From: Fidelibacterota bacterium
GTDB taxonomy: Bacteria; Fidelibacterota; UBA2242; JAFGTP01
Length of the DNA: 11,201 nucleotides
Assembly: GCA_021735285.1 (NCBI GenBank)
Contig: JAIPHI010000088.1
Span: forward strand, 1-11,201
Direction: 5' to 3'
In this document: in pieces, positions 1 through 6,723 of the stretch
How the letters are laid out: each line of letters starts with the position of its first letter
Position numbering within the stretch: the first letter of the stretch is position 1
Translations under genes and position numbers: made by a program
The notes under the pieces: generated by a model
What the model saw: only the letters and a program-made list of their open reading frames with translations
What the model was told of the DNA's origin: nothing
Databases searched by the model: none

Positions 1-11
1 AATATTATTAT

Positions 12-17
12 GAGGTG
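12..17 (+). promoter_or_regulatory. Ribosome binding site that fixes the first gene's start
   Basis: GAGGTG lies 4 bases before the ATG at 22. An in-frame ATG at 10 has no room for its own ribosome site and would add MRCN ahead of the conserved AbrB start. The second paralogue begins with the same MKRK residues, which supports the start at 22. Confidence 0.6.
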
Positions 18-21
18 CAAT

Positions 22-249
22 ATGAAAAGAAAAGTAGTAAGAGTCGGAGCCAGTCTTTGTATCTTATTACCCAAAAAAATTATAACAAAGGTTGGTTGGG
101 ACTTTGGCGATCATATTGATTTGATCCTTGATGAAGATGAGCAAAAAATTACATTGAAAGATTACGAAGAAACTGAAAAAAAGAATGATCTAGGCGATTT
201 TTCACAATTTAAAACTCAATATAAAGAAGCATTTCAAGAAGACGAGTAA
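22..249 (+). CDS. AbrB/MazE-type small DNA-binding protein, degenerate copy
   Basis: This is a 75-residue protein. Its first ~47 residues match the swapped-hairpin AbrB/MazE/SpoVT fold: basic MKRKVVRVG, then a hydrophobic strand ending in LLPKKI, then GWDFGDHIDLIL and a last strand (KITLK). Family members dimerise and bind operator DNA; in toxin-antitoxin pairs the tail clasps the toxin. Here the tail (about residues 48-75) is charged and ends acidic (FQEDE), as antitoxin tails often do. The usual GNSxGIxIP box has drifted to GASLCILLP, with Asn and Gly lost, so DNA contacts may differ from those of its neighbour. The next gene starts 14 bases downstream and is clearly a paralogue (MKRK, RVG, GW-FG and further shared positions). 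A role as antitoxin or autoregulator is inferred. No known toxin is visible, and genes to the left are outside the window. Confidence 0.75.
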   Translation: MKRKVVRVGASLCILLPKKIITKVGWDFGDHIDLILDEDEQKITLKDYEETEKKNDLGDFSQFKTQYKEAFQEDE

Positions 250-263
250 ATAGAGGTATTACT

Positions 264-506
264 ATGAAGAGGAAAATAATACGAGTTGGCTCCAGTCGTG
301 GGGTTTTGATTCCAAGAGAAGTTACGCGGGCTATGGGTTGGGAATTCGGTTCTATGACCGACTTGACTGTTAATGAGGAGAAGAACGAATTAGTAATAGA
401 AACCGCTGAAACTGAAATACCAGAAGAACTAGATAAAGAACAACTCAAACAGTTTGAAAACCTCGCCAATAAACATAAAAAAGTACTGGAGGGACTCCAT
501 GACTGA
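264..506 (+). CDS. AbrB/MazE-type small DNA-binding protein, canonical copy
   Basis: This 80-residue protein is a tandem paralogue of the preceding gene. Residues 1-45 carry a near-canonical AbrB/MazE box: KRKIIRVGSSRGVLIPREV, then MGWEFGSMTDLTV and a strand ending LVIE. The GSSRGVLIP stretch corresponds to the family GNSxGIxIP motif, which forms the DNA-binding loop-hinge. Residues 46-80 are acidic, then basic, and probably helical (PEELDKEQLKQFENLANKHKK), suited to gripping a partner protein. GAGG at 253-256 sits 7 bases before the ATG. The stop overlaps the next gene by 8 bases, so translation of the two is probably coupled. Known MazE/AbrB proteins bind the promoter of their own operon; that is likely here but not shown. 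Two AbrB proteins side by side could form heterodimers. Confidence 0.82.
   Translation: MKRKIIRVGSSRGVLIPREVTRAMGWEFGSMTDLTVNEEKNELVIETAETEIPEELDKEQLKQFENLANKHKKVLEGLHD
488..493 (+). promoter_or_regulatory. Strong ribosome binding site inside the preceding gene
   Basis: GGAGGG lies within the last codons of the second AbrB gene, 5 bases before the ATG at 499. It decides the start of the third gene. An alternative in-frame ATG at 454 would add 15 residues and overlap the AbrB gene by 53 bases without a comparable site. Confidence 0.75.
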
Positions 507-897
507 TGATCAGAAAAAGGAGTTGAAAATTTTATGTTACGCCCACTGGAATATATGCAAAATACTGGATACGGAAACTGGAATCAGAGATATTGATGTA
601 TTAAAAGATGTTATATCCATGCCAGGCGGAGGTTCTCTAAACTGTTTGTTAGGGGAAAAACTTACTAACAAAAAGGATTTGTACTCACAATTAGGCTGGT
701 TTATCTATTATACTATTGAAGGGGAGCCTTTTAATAGTAAAAACAAAGCCCTGATAGTTCTAGTTTTGGAATGGGTATTAAATCATTATAATCTATCTCA
801 TGATTTAGAGGACATTGCTGAGTATGTCGATAATATCGATACAATGCGTCAGGGGAATGCCGATATTTCGAATTGGTTTTCGGAGAAAGTAAACTAA
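499..897 (+). CDS. Unrecognised 132-residue protein coupled to the AbrB pair
   Basis: I do not recognise a family. The protein is soluble-looking, acidic and probably mostly helical. It has no signal peptide and no long membrane segment. Visible landmarks are a Cys/His/Trp cluster (LCYAHWNIC, residues 12-20), a glycine turn (MPGGGSLNC, 41-49), an aromatic stretch (QLGWFIYYTIEGEPF, 64-78), a hydrophobic helix with EWVLNHYNLSHDLED (91-105), and a polar tail with MRQGNADISNWF. No MazF/PemK, PIN, RelE/ParE or HEPN signature can be seen. It starts 8 bases inside the second AbrB gene, behind a strong ribosome site, so its expression is tied to the two DNA-binding proteins. By position it would be the toxin, effector or regulatory partner; this is inference only. 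The next gene begins 39 bases downstream with a weak ribosome site and is probably unrelated. Confidence 0.75.
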   Translation: MTDDQKKELKILCYAHWNICKILDTETGIRDIDVLKDVISMPGGGSLNCLLGEKLTNKKDLYSQLGWFIYYTIEGEPFNSKNKALIVLVLEWVLNHYNLSHDLEDIAEYVDNIDTMRQGNADISNWFSEKVN

Positions 898-936
898 TAA
901 TATTCAACTCAATAAAACTATCTACACCGGATAAGT

Positions 937-1803
937 ATGTCTTTTAAAATTGTTAAGGATTTTCTAATTGATTATCTCGCTATAGCTCTGGGTACATTAA
1001 TCATGGCCCTGGCTTTGGTCCTCTTTCTTTCACCGTCTAAAATTGTTTTTGGTGGGGTGGGAGGCATAGCAATTGTCATTAAACAGCTCTGGGATTTTCC
1101 CCTGGGTATTACAATGATATTATTAAATGTTCCTCTTTTTTTGATAGGATTAAAACTATTAGGAAAATCTTTTGGGGCTCGAACATTTTATGCCTTTACT
1201 CTATTTGCGTTTTTTACGGATATATTGGATAGAGGATTAGAGCTGGTTCCGGCCACTGATAATATTCTTCTGGCCTCAATTTTTGGAGGCATAACATTGG
1301 GTCTGGGATTAGGGATCGTCTTTAGATTTCAGGGTACTACAGGAGGGAGTGACATTGTCGGCCAAATTATTGATAAATATACTAATCTATCCATTGGTAC
1401 TGGTATTATATTGACTGATTTTTTAATAATAATAAGTGCAGGAATTATTTTTGGTAATATTAATCTAGCCCTCTATGGTCTTATTAGTTTATATCTAAGT
1501 GGCCAAATAATAGATATGGTAATTAATGGTTTGGATTATGCCCGTTCTTTTTATATTATTACGGATCAAGAAGAAGATATCAAGCAAATGGTGCTGGATA
1601 AGATGGAACGGGGAGGCACTGTCATGATGGGGGAAGGATTTTATAGCGAGGAAAAGAAGAACATACTTTTTGTAGTTGTTACCTTAAAAGAGGTCTATGC
1701 TTTAAGACAAAAGGTGCGAGAGATAGACCCTGATGCTTTTATAATCATCGCTGATGTGCATGAAGTATTAGGGCATGGATTTCGGCCCAGAATCAATAAA
1801 TAA
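937..1803 (+). CDS. YitT family membrane protein (YitT_membrane + DUF2179)
   Basis: This 288-residue inner-membrane protein has the typical two-part layout of the YitT/YpjC/YvjA family. Residues ~10-205 hold about five or six hydrophobic segments with the family hallmarks: GGVGGIAIVIKQ near 39-50, LNVPLFLIGLKLLGKSFGARTFYAF near 63-87, and FQGTTGGSDIVGQII near 131-145. Residues ~206-282 form the soluble DUF2179 domain (YIITDQEEDIKQMV, GGTVMMGEGFYS, ending in DVHEVLGHGFRP). The biochemical role of the family is not established; a transporter-like or signalling function has been suggested. Length is normal and the reading frame is intact. The ribosome site is weak (CCGGAT about 6 bases upstream). 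The gene lies 39 bases after the AbrB unit and could be read through from it. It converges on the stress-protein gene with only 4 bases between stops. Confidence 0.9.
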   Translation: MSFKIVKDFLIDYLAIALGTLIMALALVLFLSPSKIVFGGVGGIAIVIKQLWDFPLGITMILLNVPLFLIGLKLLGKSFGARTFYAFTLFAFFTDILDRGLELVPATDNILLASIFGGITLGLGLGIVFRFQGTTGGSDIVGQIIDKYTNLSIGTGIILTDFLIIISAGIIFGNINLALYGLISLYLSGQIIDMVINGLDYARSFYIITDQEEDIKQMVLDKMERGGTVMMGEGFYSEEKKNILFVVVTLKEVYALRQKVREIDPDAFIIIADVHEVLGHGFRPRINK

Positions 1804-1807
1804 TTTA

Positions 1808-2257
1808 TCATTTCATTGATTTTATAGTTAAAACCGGGCAAGATGTGTGACGGATAATCTTTTCTGCTACGGAACCAAAAAGTAAGTGGCCCAGACCGGA
1901 TCTACCATGGGTTGAAATCACAAGCAGGTCCACATCTAATTCCTTGGCGACTTTGTCGATTTCCTGAGCAGGATCGCCTGTTCTGATGATTTTTTCATAT
2001 TCCAGGTCTTCCGGAAGATTATTTTTGACTATAGAATCTAAATTATTTTCTGAAGATTCTTTCAGCATTTCTCGATAGCTGGCAATATTAAATTCGCCAG
2101 GATGCGAAGGTGTCGGTACTACCGGGATTGGTGAAATGACATTTACCAGAATGATTTTTGATGATAGATTTTGGGCTAATTCTATGGCATTATCCAGCGC
2201 TTCCATGGAATGTTCACTAAAATCCAAAGGGCATAATATTTTATTTACAGGAAACAT
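1808..2257 (-). CDS. Universal stress protein (UspA family), single domain
   Basis: This 149-residue cytoplasmic protein has the alpha/beta nucleotide-binding Usp fold. The N-terminus KILCPLDFSEHSMEAL carries the conserved Asp12 that faces the adenine in ATP-binding members. The C-terminal signature is STHGRSGLGHLLFGS at residues 115-129, followed by VAEKIIRHTSCPVL. This fits the G-2x-G-9x-G-(S/T) nucleotide motif except that the first Gly is Ser115, as in many family members, so ATP binding is likely but not certain. Usp proteins accumulate under starvation, oxygen or membrane stress; the exact trigger cannot be read here. AAGGAG (complement of 2265-2270) sits 7 bases before the ATG. The gene appears to stand alone, convergent with the YitT gene and divergent from the large surface-protein gene. 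Confidence 0.92.
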   Translation of the reverse strand: MFPVNKILCPLDFSEHSMEALDNAIELAQNLSSKIILVNVISPIPVVPTPSHPGEFNIASYREMLKESSENNLDSIVKNNLPEDLEYEKIIRTGDPAQEIDKVAKELDVDLLVISTHGRSGLGHLLFGSVAEKIIRHTSCPVLTIKSMK

Positions 2258-2302
2258 AATATAACTCCTTTATTATTATTTTTATTATCCATAGTCTATT
2301 TA

Positions 2303-2331
2303 AAAATACATAAAATTGTTTATTTTTTCAA
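2303..2331 (-). promoter_or_regulatory. Possible sigma70-like promoter for the stress-protein gene
   Basis: On the minus strand TTGAAA (complement of 2326-2331) and TATTTT (complement of 2303-2308) are separated by 17 bases. This would give a leader of about 40 bases ahead of the usp ATG. The region is so AT-rich that chance matches are expected, so this is only a candidate. Confidence 0.3.
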
Positions 2332-2504
2332 ATCACCTTTTGACTGTATAATTATGTGTTCTCAGAATAAAATTTTAGTGGAAAATTTCTGATTTCCAGT
2401 TTTATTAATTTGGAGTAAGACTAAAACTGATTCGATTGTAATAAGTTATTGAAAAAAAACGAATTAATATGAATCTTATATAGAGCGAAAATTTCAGAAA
2501 GCTT

Positions 2505-2548
2505 TAAGACTATTTCCTTGTTAAATTGATAATTTTTTAATAGTCTTA
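2505..2548. repeat. Perfect 10-bp inverted repeat upstream of the large surface-protein gene
   Basis: TAAGACTATT (2505-2514) and AATAGTCTTA (2539-2548) are exact reverse complements with a 24-base AT-rich loop. The right arm ends 33 bases before the ATG at 2582 and directly abuts GGAG (2550-2553). It could be a regulator operator or an mRNA leader hairpin; no T-run follows, so it is not a typical terminator. Confidence 0.6.
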
Positions 2549-2581
2549 TGGAGTAGATAAGAAATAGTTTTATTGTTGAAC

Positions 2582-5500
2582 ATGATCAGAAAAAAAATTA
2601 TATATTTAGTTCTAATTCAGATTTCATTAATACTGAATATTTCGGCGACAGTGATAAATCCGGTGATTCTACCTTTAGAGGATGAGAATACTGTAATAAC
2701 TGAGCTTACGAGTGGATATGATTTTAATGATAATAATTTGCTGGATGTATTAGCTATAGCCTGGCAGGTAGATTCTAAGGGCAATAAACTGGCTAATTCA
2801 TCGAGACTGGTTCTGTTAGAATTACGTCCCAATGGCCTTTTAAAATTGCTTTGGGAATATAAACCAGCGCAGGGACAATTTATTGATGTTGAAATTGTTG
2901 ATTTTGAGGGTGATGGCAGACAAGCTTTCGCAGCAATCTGTAGTCACAAATATTCTGATAATATAGAAAATAGGGATTGGCTCTATATTTTTGAGGGACA
3001 GGGGAATAAAATTGTTAGGAAATATGAAGAAATAAATTTAAAGTATCCTGAAGTCAGAGCTGAGTTTCTGGATAAAGGAGACTTTAATGGGGATGGTCTT
3101 GAAGATTTACTCATCTCAGCAGGGAGTCCTTCTCGAGCAGCGTATATTGTACGATTAAAAAATTACAACCTTAAAAATGATTTTCAAATTGGTCTTGATA
3201 AAATTTCACTTAGTTCTGGAATTTCCAGATTTAGAGCAATTGCCGCCAATATTGATAGTCTACCAGGTGATGAAATTGTGATGATTAGAGAACAGGATAA
3301 AATTCAGATAACAGGCTATGATTATCAATTAGGCTCTATTCAGGGAAGCGATTTTATTTTTAGCCAGGGCCGTATGAAAAATTTACAATTAAATCAGATA
3401 GTGGCATCTAATGTTAAAGATAATAAATTTGATAATATAATATTGCCTTTTCGTGATGGTGAAAATTATTTATTAAGCTGGAAAGATCAGAGTATGACTT
3501 CCGTTCGTCTGCCCATCGAAAAAACAATTCGAGATATAAGAGTGAAAGACCTGAATTATAATGGCCGTGATGAAATTTATTATTTATCAAAGAATGAGGT
3601 AGAGATATATAGACTTGAGGCTCAGGATTCTACCCACTCACAAAATATTGAATTTAATAGCAACTTGTATTTTAATCCATATTTTACAGATGTGGAGCTG
3701 CTAGCTCTCGAGTTTACAATTGATACGAGAGATCCTTTTGGTGATGCTTTACTGGTACCCTATTATAATAAAAATTTCTACAAACATGGTTTAAGCTACT
3801 GGTTGCTTAAAGAAAAAATAGACTTTGAAAATAAAGAATTAGAAGAGAGTGGGTTTTATGAATCTACTACAATTGAAACCAGTAAAGATGGATTGGCTGA
3901 GTTTGAGAGAATAAATCATATTATCAATAAATATTCAAAGCTGGATGGTAGTCCAACGTCTCTGGCAAATTATGAAAATGAAGAGATTCTTATAACCCGT
4001 AATTATTCGCAAACCAAACATATTGAGTACGACTATACTATTCACCCGGGAGATACATTCAACTATCATATAGACTCTTTACATTTTGATAATATGAGCC
4101 AAATCTCAATAATAGCGCCCGGAGATATTACTTATAGTCCGGATAGTAGCAAGATTAGCTGGGCTCCGGAGCCCTCCTTTGTTGGTGAAAATAATATTAT
4201 TTTTACTAACGAGAAGGAATCTAAAATCATCAGTCTATATGTGAATTCACCACCGCAGATCACTAATATACCTAATCAATATTATATTTTGCAGCTAGGG
4301 GAAACATTTGCTTTTAATCCGCAGATCAAAGACAAAAATAAAGACGCAAATCTTATCTACAAAATGGTTAAATATCCGGAAGGGGTTGAAATTAATCCAA
4401 CAGGGTTGATTAGATGGAAGCCAGCTTATTTTCAGAAAGATTGGTATGACTTTAAGATGATAGTTTCAGACGGTATGGATAGTACATTTGTGGTTTTTTC
4501 AATTTTTGTAAATCATCCACCTACTATCAAATCGCAGTTTCCAAGCTCGGTTCAAGTTGGAGAAAATTTTCAACATAGTATAGAAATAGAGGATAATAAA
4601 GGGGGCTATCTTACTATCCATAATAAGCGAATTCGGATTGATCGCCATAATAATTCTGAAATTTGTGAATTTGAACTGGTTCATGATGCGCCTGATCAAT
4701 ATATAAAAAAATTCAACACAATAAAAAATAAAGTCATTCACATTATAAATGCTATCAAAGTGGATAATAGTATAATATTGATAGCTTCGTTTCAAAATAA
4801 AAGACCTCGTCCAAACGAAGTAATCAAATCATTTTTCAATTCTATAAATATGCCGATCCCAATTTATAAACTGAAGAGGGAGTATTTTTGTTATAATTAT
4901 GCCATAAAGCGAGCTCCGGATAATTTGACTATTGCTGAGGATGGCACATTGCAATGGACTCCCCAAAAATATCAGCTTGGCTGGAATCAAATTTCTTATA
5001 TTGTGAATGATGGTTATTTCACAGACGAGTATAGTGATAGTGTATTTGTTAATTCACCCCCTAAAATAACAAAAACTCCGGATACTCTTATTTATTCAGA
5101 TTCCCTCTGGAAATGTAAGGTTTCAGTATTAGACCAAAATCAAGATGCGGGGATCAAATATAAATTGATAAAGGCGCCCTCTGGAGTGCATATCTCTGAG
5201 ACAGGCGTTATAAAATGGTTTCCAAGGAATATTAATTATCGGAAATATTCTTTTGGAATTGTGGTAAGTGACGGATTAGCCGCAGATACGGGCTATGCAA
5301 ATGTAATTGTAGATCAGGCACCTGAGATAGTCTCCAGGCCGAATAAAATGGCATATACTGATATAGAATATACTTATAAAATCAAAGCCATAGACGAAGC
5401 AGGAGATAGCCTTAGGTATAAGGCCATTAAAATACCAAAAAATGCTATACTCGATGAAAAAAATGGTTATTTAAGCTGGAAACCAAGATCGAATCAACAG

Positions 5501-5668
5501 GGTAATAATAAAATAGTTCTTCAGGCTATCGATTCACATGCGGCTTATTCTTTGCAAAGTTTTGATATCAAAGTAATTAAAAGTGATAAAACCAGAAATA
5601 AAGTTATCATCACTTCATTGCTTTCCGCTACCACAATAATTGGCCTGCTCTATTTCCTGGTTTTTTAA
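2582..5668 (+). CDS. Large exported FG-GAP/Ig-module protein with C-terminal membrane segment
   Basis: This 1028-residue protein starts with a Sec-type signal peptide (MIRKK, then a hydrophobic run to ~NISA at 22). Residues ~40-345 carry calcium-loop-like FG-GAP/VCBS motifs: YDFNDNNLLD (46-55), VDFEGDGRQ (106-114), GDFNGDGLEDLL (167-178) and LNYNGRDEI (324-332). This suggests a beta-propeller. Residues ~346-480 are unassigned. From ~482 on there are five Ig-like/cadherin-like modules of the putative-Ig (He_PIG) type, joined by NSPP/NHPP/QAPE linkers near 556, 645, 825 and 913 and each carrying a G-x-I-x-W-x-P motif and, in most, SDG or NDG. The third module is split by an insertion (~675-770). 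Residues ~1006-1026 are hydrophobic and may anchor the C-terminus. A surface adhesion or scaffold role is inferred. An in-frame TTG at 2573 is an alternative start; no clear ribosome site serves either. It converges with lpxK across 35 bases. Confidence 0.85.
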   Translation: MIRKKIIYLVLIQISLILNISATVINPVILPLEDENTVITELTSGYDFNDNNLLDVLAIAWQVDSKGNKLANSSRLVLLELRPNGLLKLLWEYKPAQGQFIDVEIVDFEGDGRQAFAAICSHKYSDNIENRDWLYIFEGQGNKIVRKYEEINLKYPEVRAEFLDKGDFNGDGLEDLLISAGSPSRAAYIVRLKNYNLKNDFQIGLDKISLSSGISRFRAIAANIDSLPGDEIVMIREQDKIQITGYDYQLGSIQGSDFIFSQGRMKNLQLNQIVASNVKDNKFDNIILPFRDGENYLLSWKDQSMTSVRLPIEKTIRDIRVKDLNYNGRDEIYYLSKNEVEIYRLEAQDSTHSQNIEFNSNLYFNPYFTDVELLALEFTIDTRDPFGDALLVPYYNKNFYKHGLSYWLLKEKIDFENKELEESGFYESTTIETSKDGLAEFERINHIINKYSKLDGSPTSLANYENEEILITRNYSQTKHIEYDYTIHPGDTFNYHIDSLHFDNMSQISIIAPGDITYSPDSSKISWAPEPSFVGENNIIFTNEKESKIISLYVNSPPQITNIPNQYYILQLGETFAFNPQIKDKNKDANLIYKMVKYPEGVEINPTGLIRWKPAYFQKDWYDFKMIVSDGMDSTFVVFSIFVNHPPTIKSQFPSSVQVGENFQHSIEIEDNKGGYLTIHNKRIRIDRHNNSEICEFELVHDAPDQYIKKFNTIKNKVIHIINAIKVDNSIILIASFQNKRPRPNEVIKSFFNSINMPIPIYKLKREYFCYNYAIKRAPDNLTIAEDGTLQWTPQKYQLGWNQISYIVNDGYFTDEYSDSVFVNSPPKITKTPDTLIYSDSLWKCKVSVLDQNQDAGIKYKLIKAPSGVHISETGVIKWFPRNINYRKYSFGIVVSDGLAADTGYANVIVDQAPEIVSRPNKMAYTDIEYTYKIKAIDEAGDSLRYKAIKIPKNAILDEKNGYLSWKPRSNQQGNNKIVLQAIDSHAAYSLQSFDIKVIKSDKTRNKVIITSLLSATTIIGLLYFLVF
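4604..4891 (+). other. In-frame insertion of ~96 residues splitting the third Ig-like module
   Basis: In sister modules the turn (DKNKDANLIYKMVKYPEG; DQNQDAGIKYKLIKAPSG) runs straight into a strand and an A/Y-P-x-G turn. In the third module EIEDNKG (to ~674) and YNYAIKRAPDN (from 771) match those two halves, but about 96 residues lie between. The insert is rich in Ile, Lys and Asn, lacks the module motifs, and reads as a mixed alpha/beta segment (for example QYIKKFNTIKNKVIHIINA and NSIILIASFQNKRP). The frame stays open throughout. I do not recognise it. Boundaries are accurate to a few residues only. Confidence 0.6.
4751..4827. repeat. Overlapping inverted repeats inside the insertion
   Basis: GCTATCAA (4751-4758) and TTGATAGC (4778-4785) are exact reverse complements. 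TTGATAGCTTCGTTT (4778-4792) also pairs with AAACGAAGTAATCAA (4813-4827) at 13 of 15 positions, including a perfect 8-bp core (CTTCGTTT/AAACGAAG). The middle arm can therefore form either of two hairpins. All of this falls inside the in-frame insertion, which suggests a palindromic element rather than ordinary coding sequence. Confidence 0.6.
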
Positions 5669-5703
5669 TCAAATAATTCCTCAAGGCTTGAGCTCGGGGT
5701 AAT

Positions 5704-6723
5704 TCATTTAAAGCATGCTAGAATTTGTTTTAACAAAGCTGAATCTATTTGCATTGTTACTTCTAAAATTAAAATTTTGGGGGCAGGATTATACTTAGCA
5801 GGGAAATTGGTAAAGTCTTTTTCTGTGGTTAGAAGATAATCACAATTGAGCTGCTTTGCCTTTTTTGTCAGTTTTTCCAGATCTTTCTGGCCATATTTAT
5901 AATGATCGGCAAATGCTTTAAAATGAATTTTTTCTGGCTGCAATTTTTCTATTGTTTTGTAAAATTGGTCAGGATTACCCAGACCACAAAAAGCTAAAAC
6001 CTTTCTATTTCTAACTGTATCAAAATCGACATTTTTGTGATCAGCAGCTGTGTATAGTTTTTTTATAACAAGGGGGGTAGGAAATTGAGTGATTTCAGGG
6101 GCTAGTTTTTTGAAATAATGAGAGTGATGCTGGGAAATCTCTGCCGTTCTTGAAAAAATTAAAAAATCGGCGCGTCGAACTGATTTTATACTTTCCCGCA
6201 AATATCCGGAGGGCAAAGGCTGCGCTTGCTTTGGATTATGAGCTGCATCCCAGAGCACAATATCTACATCCCGGTTCAAACTCCGATGTTGAAAAGCATC
6301 ATCCGCAATAATAACATTACAATCGTATTGTTGGGCGGTAAGTCCGGCCTGGTAGCGATTAGGATCTGCTATAACATGAGCTGTAGTTTTCCTGGCCATT
6401 AAGTAGGGCTCATCACCACCGATTTCCGGAGAAACTAGCGGACCTTCTCCTCTGGAAACAATAACCTGTCCTTTGCTCATTTTTTTGTAACCTCTGGTAA
6501 TTATGACAGGTTTATACCCTTTCTCCTTGAGATGATTTGCCAGAGCAATTGTGAAAGGCGTCTTACCTGTGCCACCAGCGGTTATATTCCCCACTGAGAT
6601 GACAGGTACTTTTAGTCCTTCGGATGGTAATAAATCTCTATCATACAGAAAGTTGCGTATTTTGGTGATGCCTAGATAAAGCATTGAAAAGGGAAGCAGT
6701 AATATTTTGATCACTTTTGTCAT
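5704..6723 (-). CDS. lpxK: Tetraacyldisaccharide 4'-kinase LpxK
   Basis: LpxK transfers the ATP gamma-phosphate to the 4' position of the tetraacyl disaccharide-1-phosphate, giving lipid IVA, at the cytoplasmic face of the inner membrane. The 339-residue length is usual. The N-terminal hydrophobic stretch (~5-20) fits membrane association. The family signature VPVISVGNITAGGTGKTP (39-56) contains the Walker A loop GGTGKT (50-55). Further landmarks are ITRGYK (75-80), GDEPYLMA (103-110), ADPNRYQAG (119-127), and IADDAFQHRSL (139-149), where the more common DDGFQH Gly is Ala143; LPSGYLRE (170-177) follows. The start overlaps the lpxB stop as ATGA (4 bases), with no strong ribosome site of its own, so translation is probably coupled to lpxB. 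It ends convergently with the surface-protein gene. Confidence 0.96.
   Translation of the reverse strand: MTKVIKILLLPFSMLYLGITKIRNFLYDRDLLPSEGLKVPVISVGNITAGGTGKTPFTIALANHLKEKGYKPVIITRGYKKMSKGQVIVSRGEGPLVSPEIGGDEPYLMARKTTAHVIADPNRYQAGLTAQQYDCNVIIADDAFQHRSLNRDVDIVLWDAAHNPKQAQPLPSGYLRESIKSVRRADFLIFSRTAEISQHHSHYFKKLAPEITQFPTPLVIKKLYTAADHKNVDFDTVRNRKVLAFCGLGNPDQFYKTIEKLQPEKIHFKAFADHYKYGQKDLEKLTKKAKQLNCDYLLTTEKDFTNFPAKYNPAPKILILEVTMQIDSALLKQILACFK

Larger units (their letters stand above)
2258..2581. other. 324-bp divergent intergenic region
   Basis: This spacer separates the stress-protein gene (leftward) from the large exported-protein gene (rightward). It is very AT-rich and has no convincing reading frame. 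It contains the stress-protein ribosome site, a possible leftward promoter at 2303-2331, a TATAAT at 2346-2351 without a good -35 partner, and a perfect 10-bp inverted repeat at 2505-2548. A GGAG at 2550-2553 is too far (28 bases) from the ATG at 2582 to be an ordinary ribosome site. Confidence 0.7.

Noticed and set aside
1..9. Possible end of an upstream gene or promoter at the left edge
   Set aside because: Only nine AT-rich bases are available, too few to support any feature.
454..498. Longer N-terminus for the unknown third gene from the ATG at 454
   Set aside because: It would overlap the AbrB gene by 53 bases; the strong GGAGGG site points to the ATG at 499.
4499..4795. 98-codon reading frame on the minus strand inside the large surface-protein gene
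   Set aside because: It lies wholly within a well-supported gene and has no ribosome site. I briefly considered a transposase fragment across the insertion but no family motif is visible.
5680..5692. Palindrome CTCAAGGCTTGAG in the convergent gap after the surface-protein gene
   Set aside because: A one-base centre cannot form a real RNA loop, and opening the loop leaves only 4 pairs; no T-run, so it is not called a terminator.
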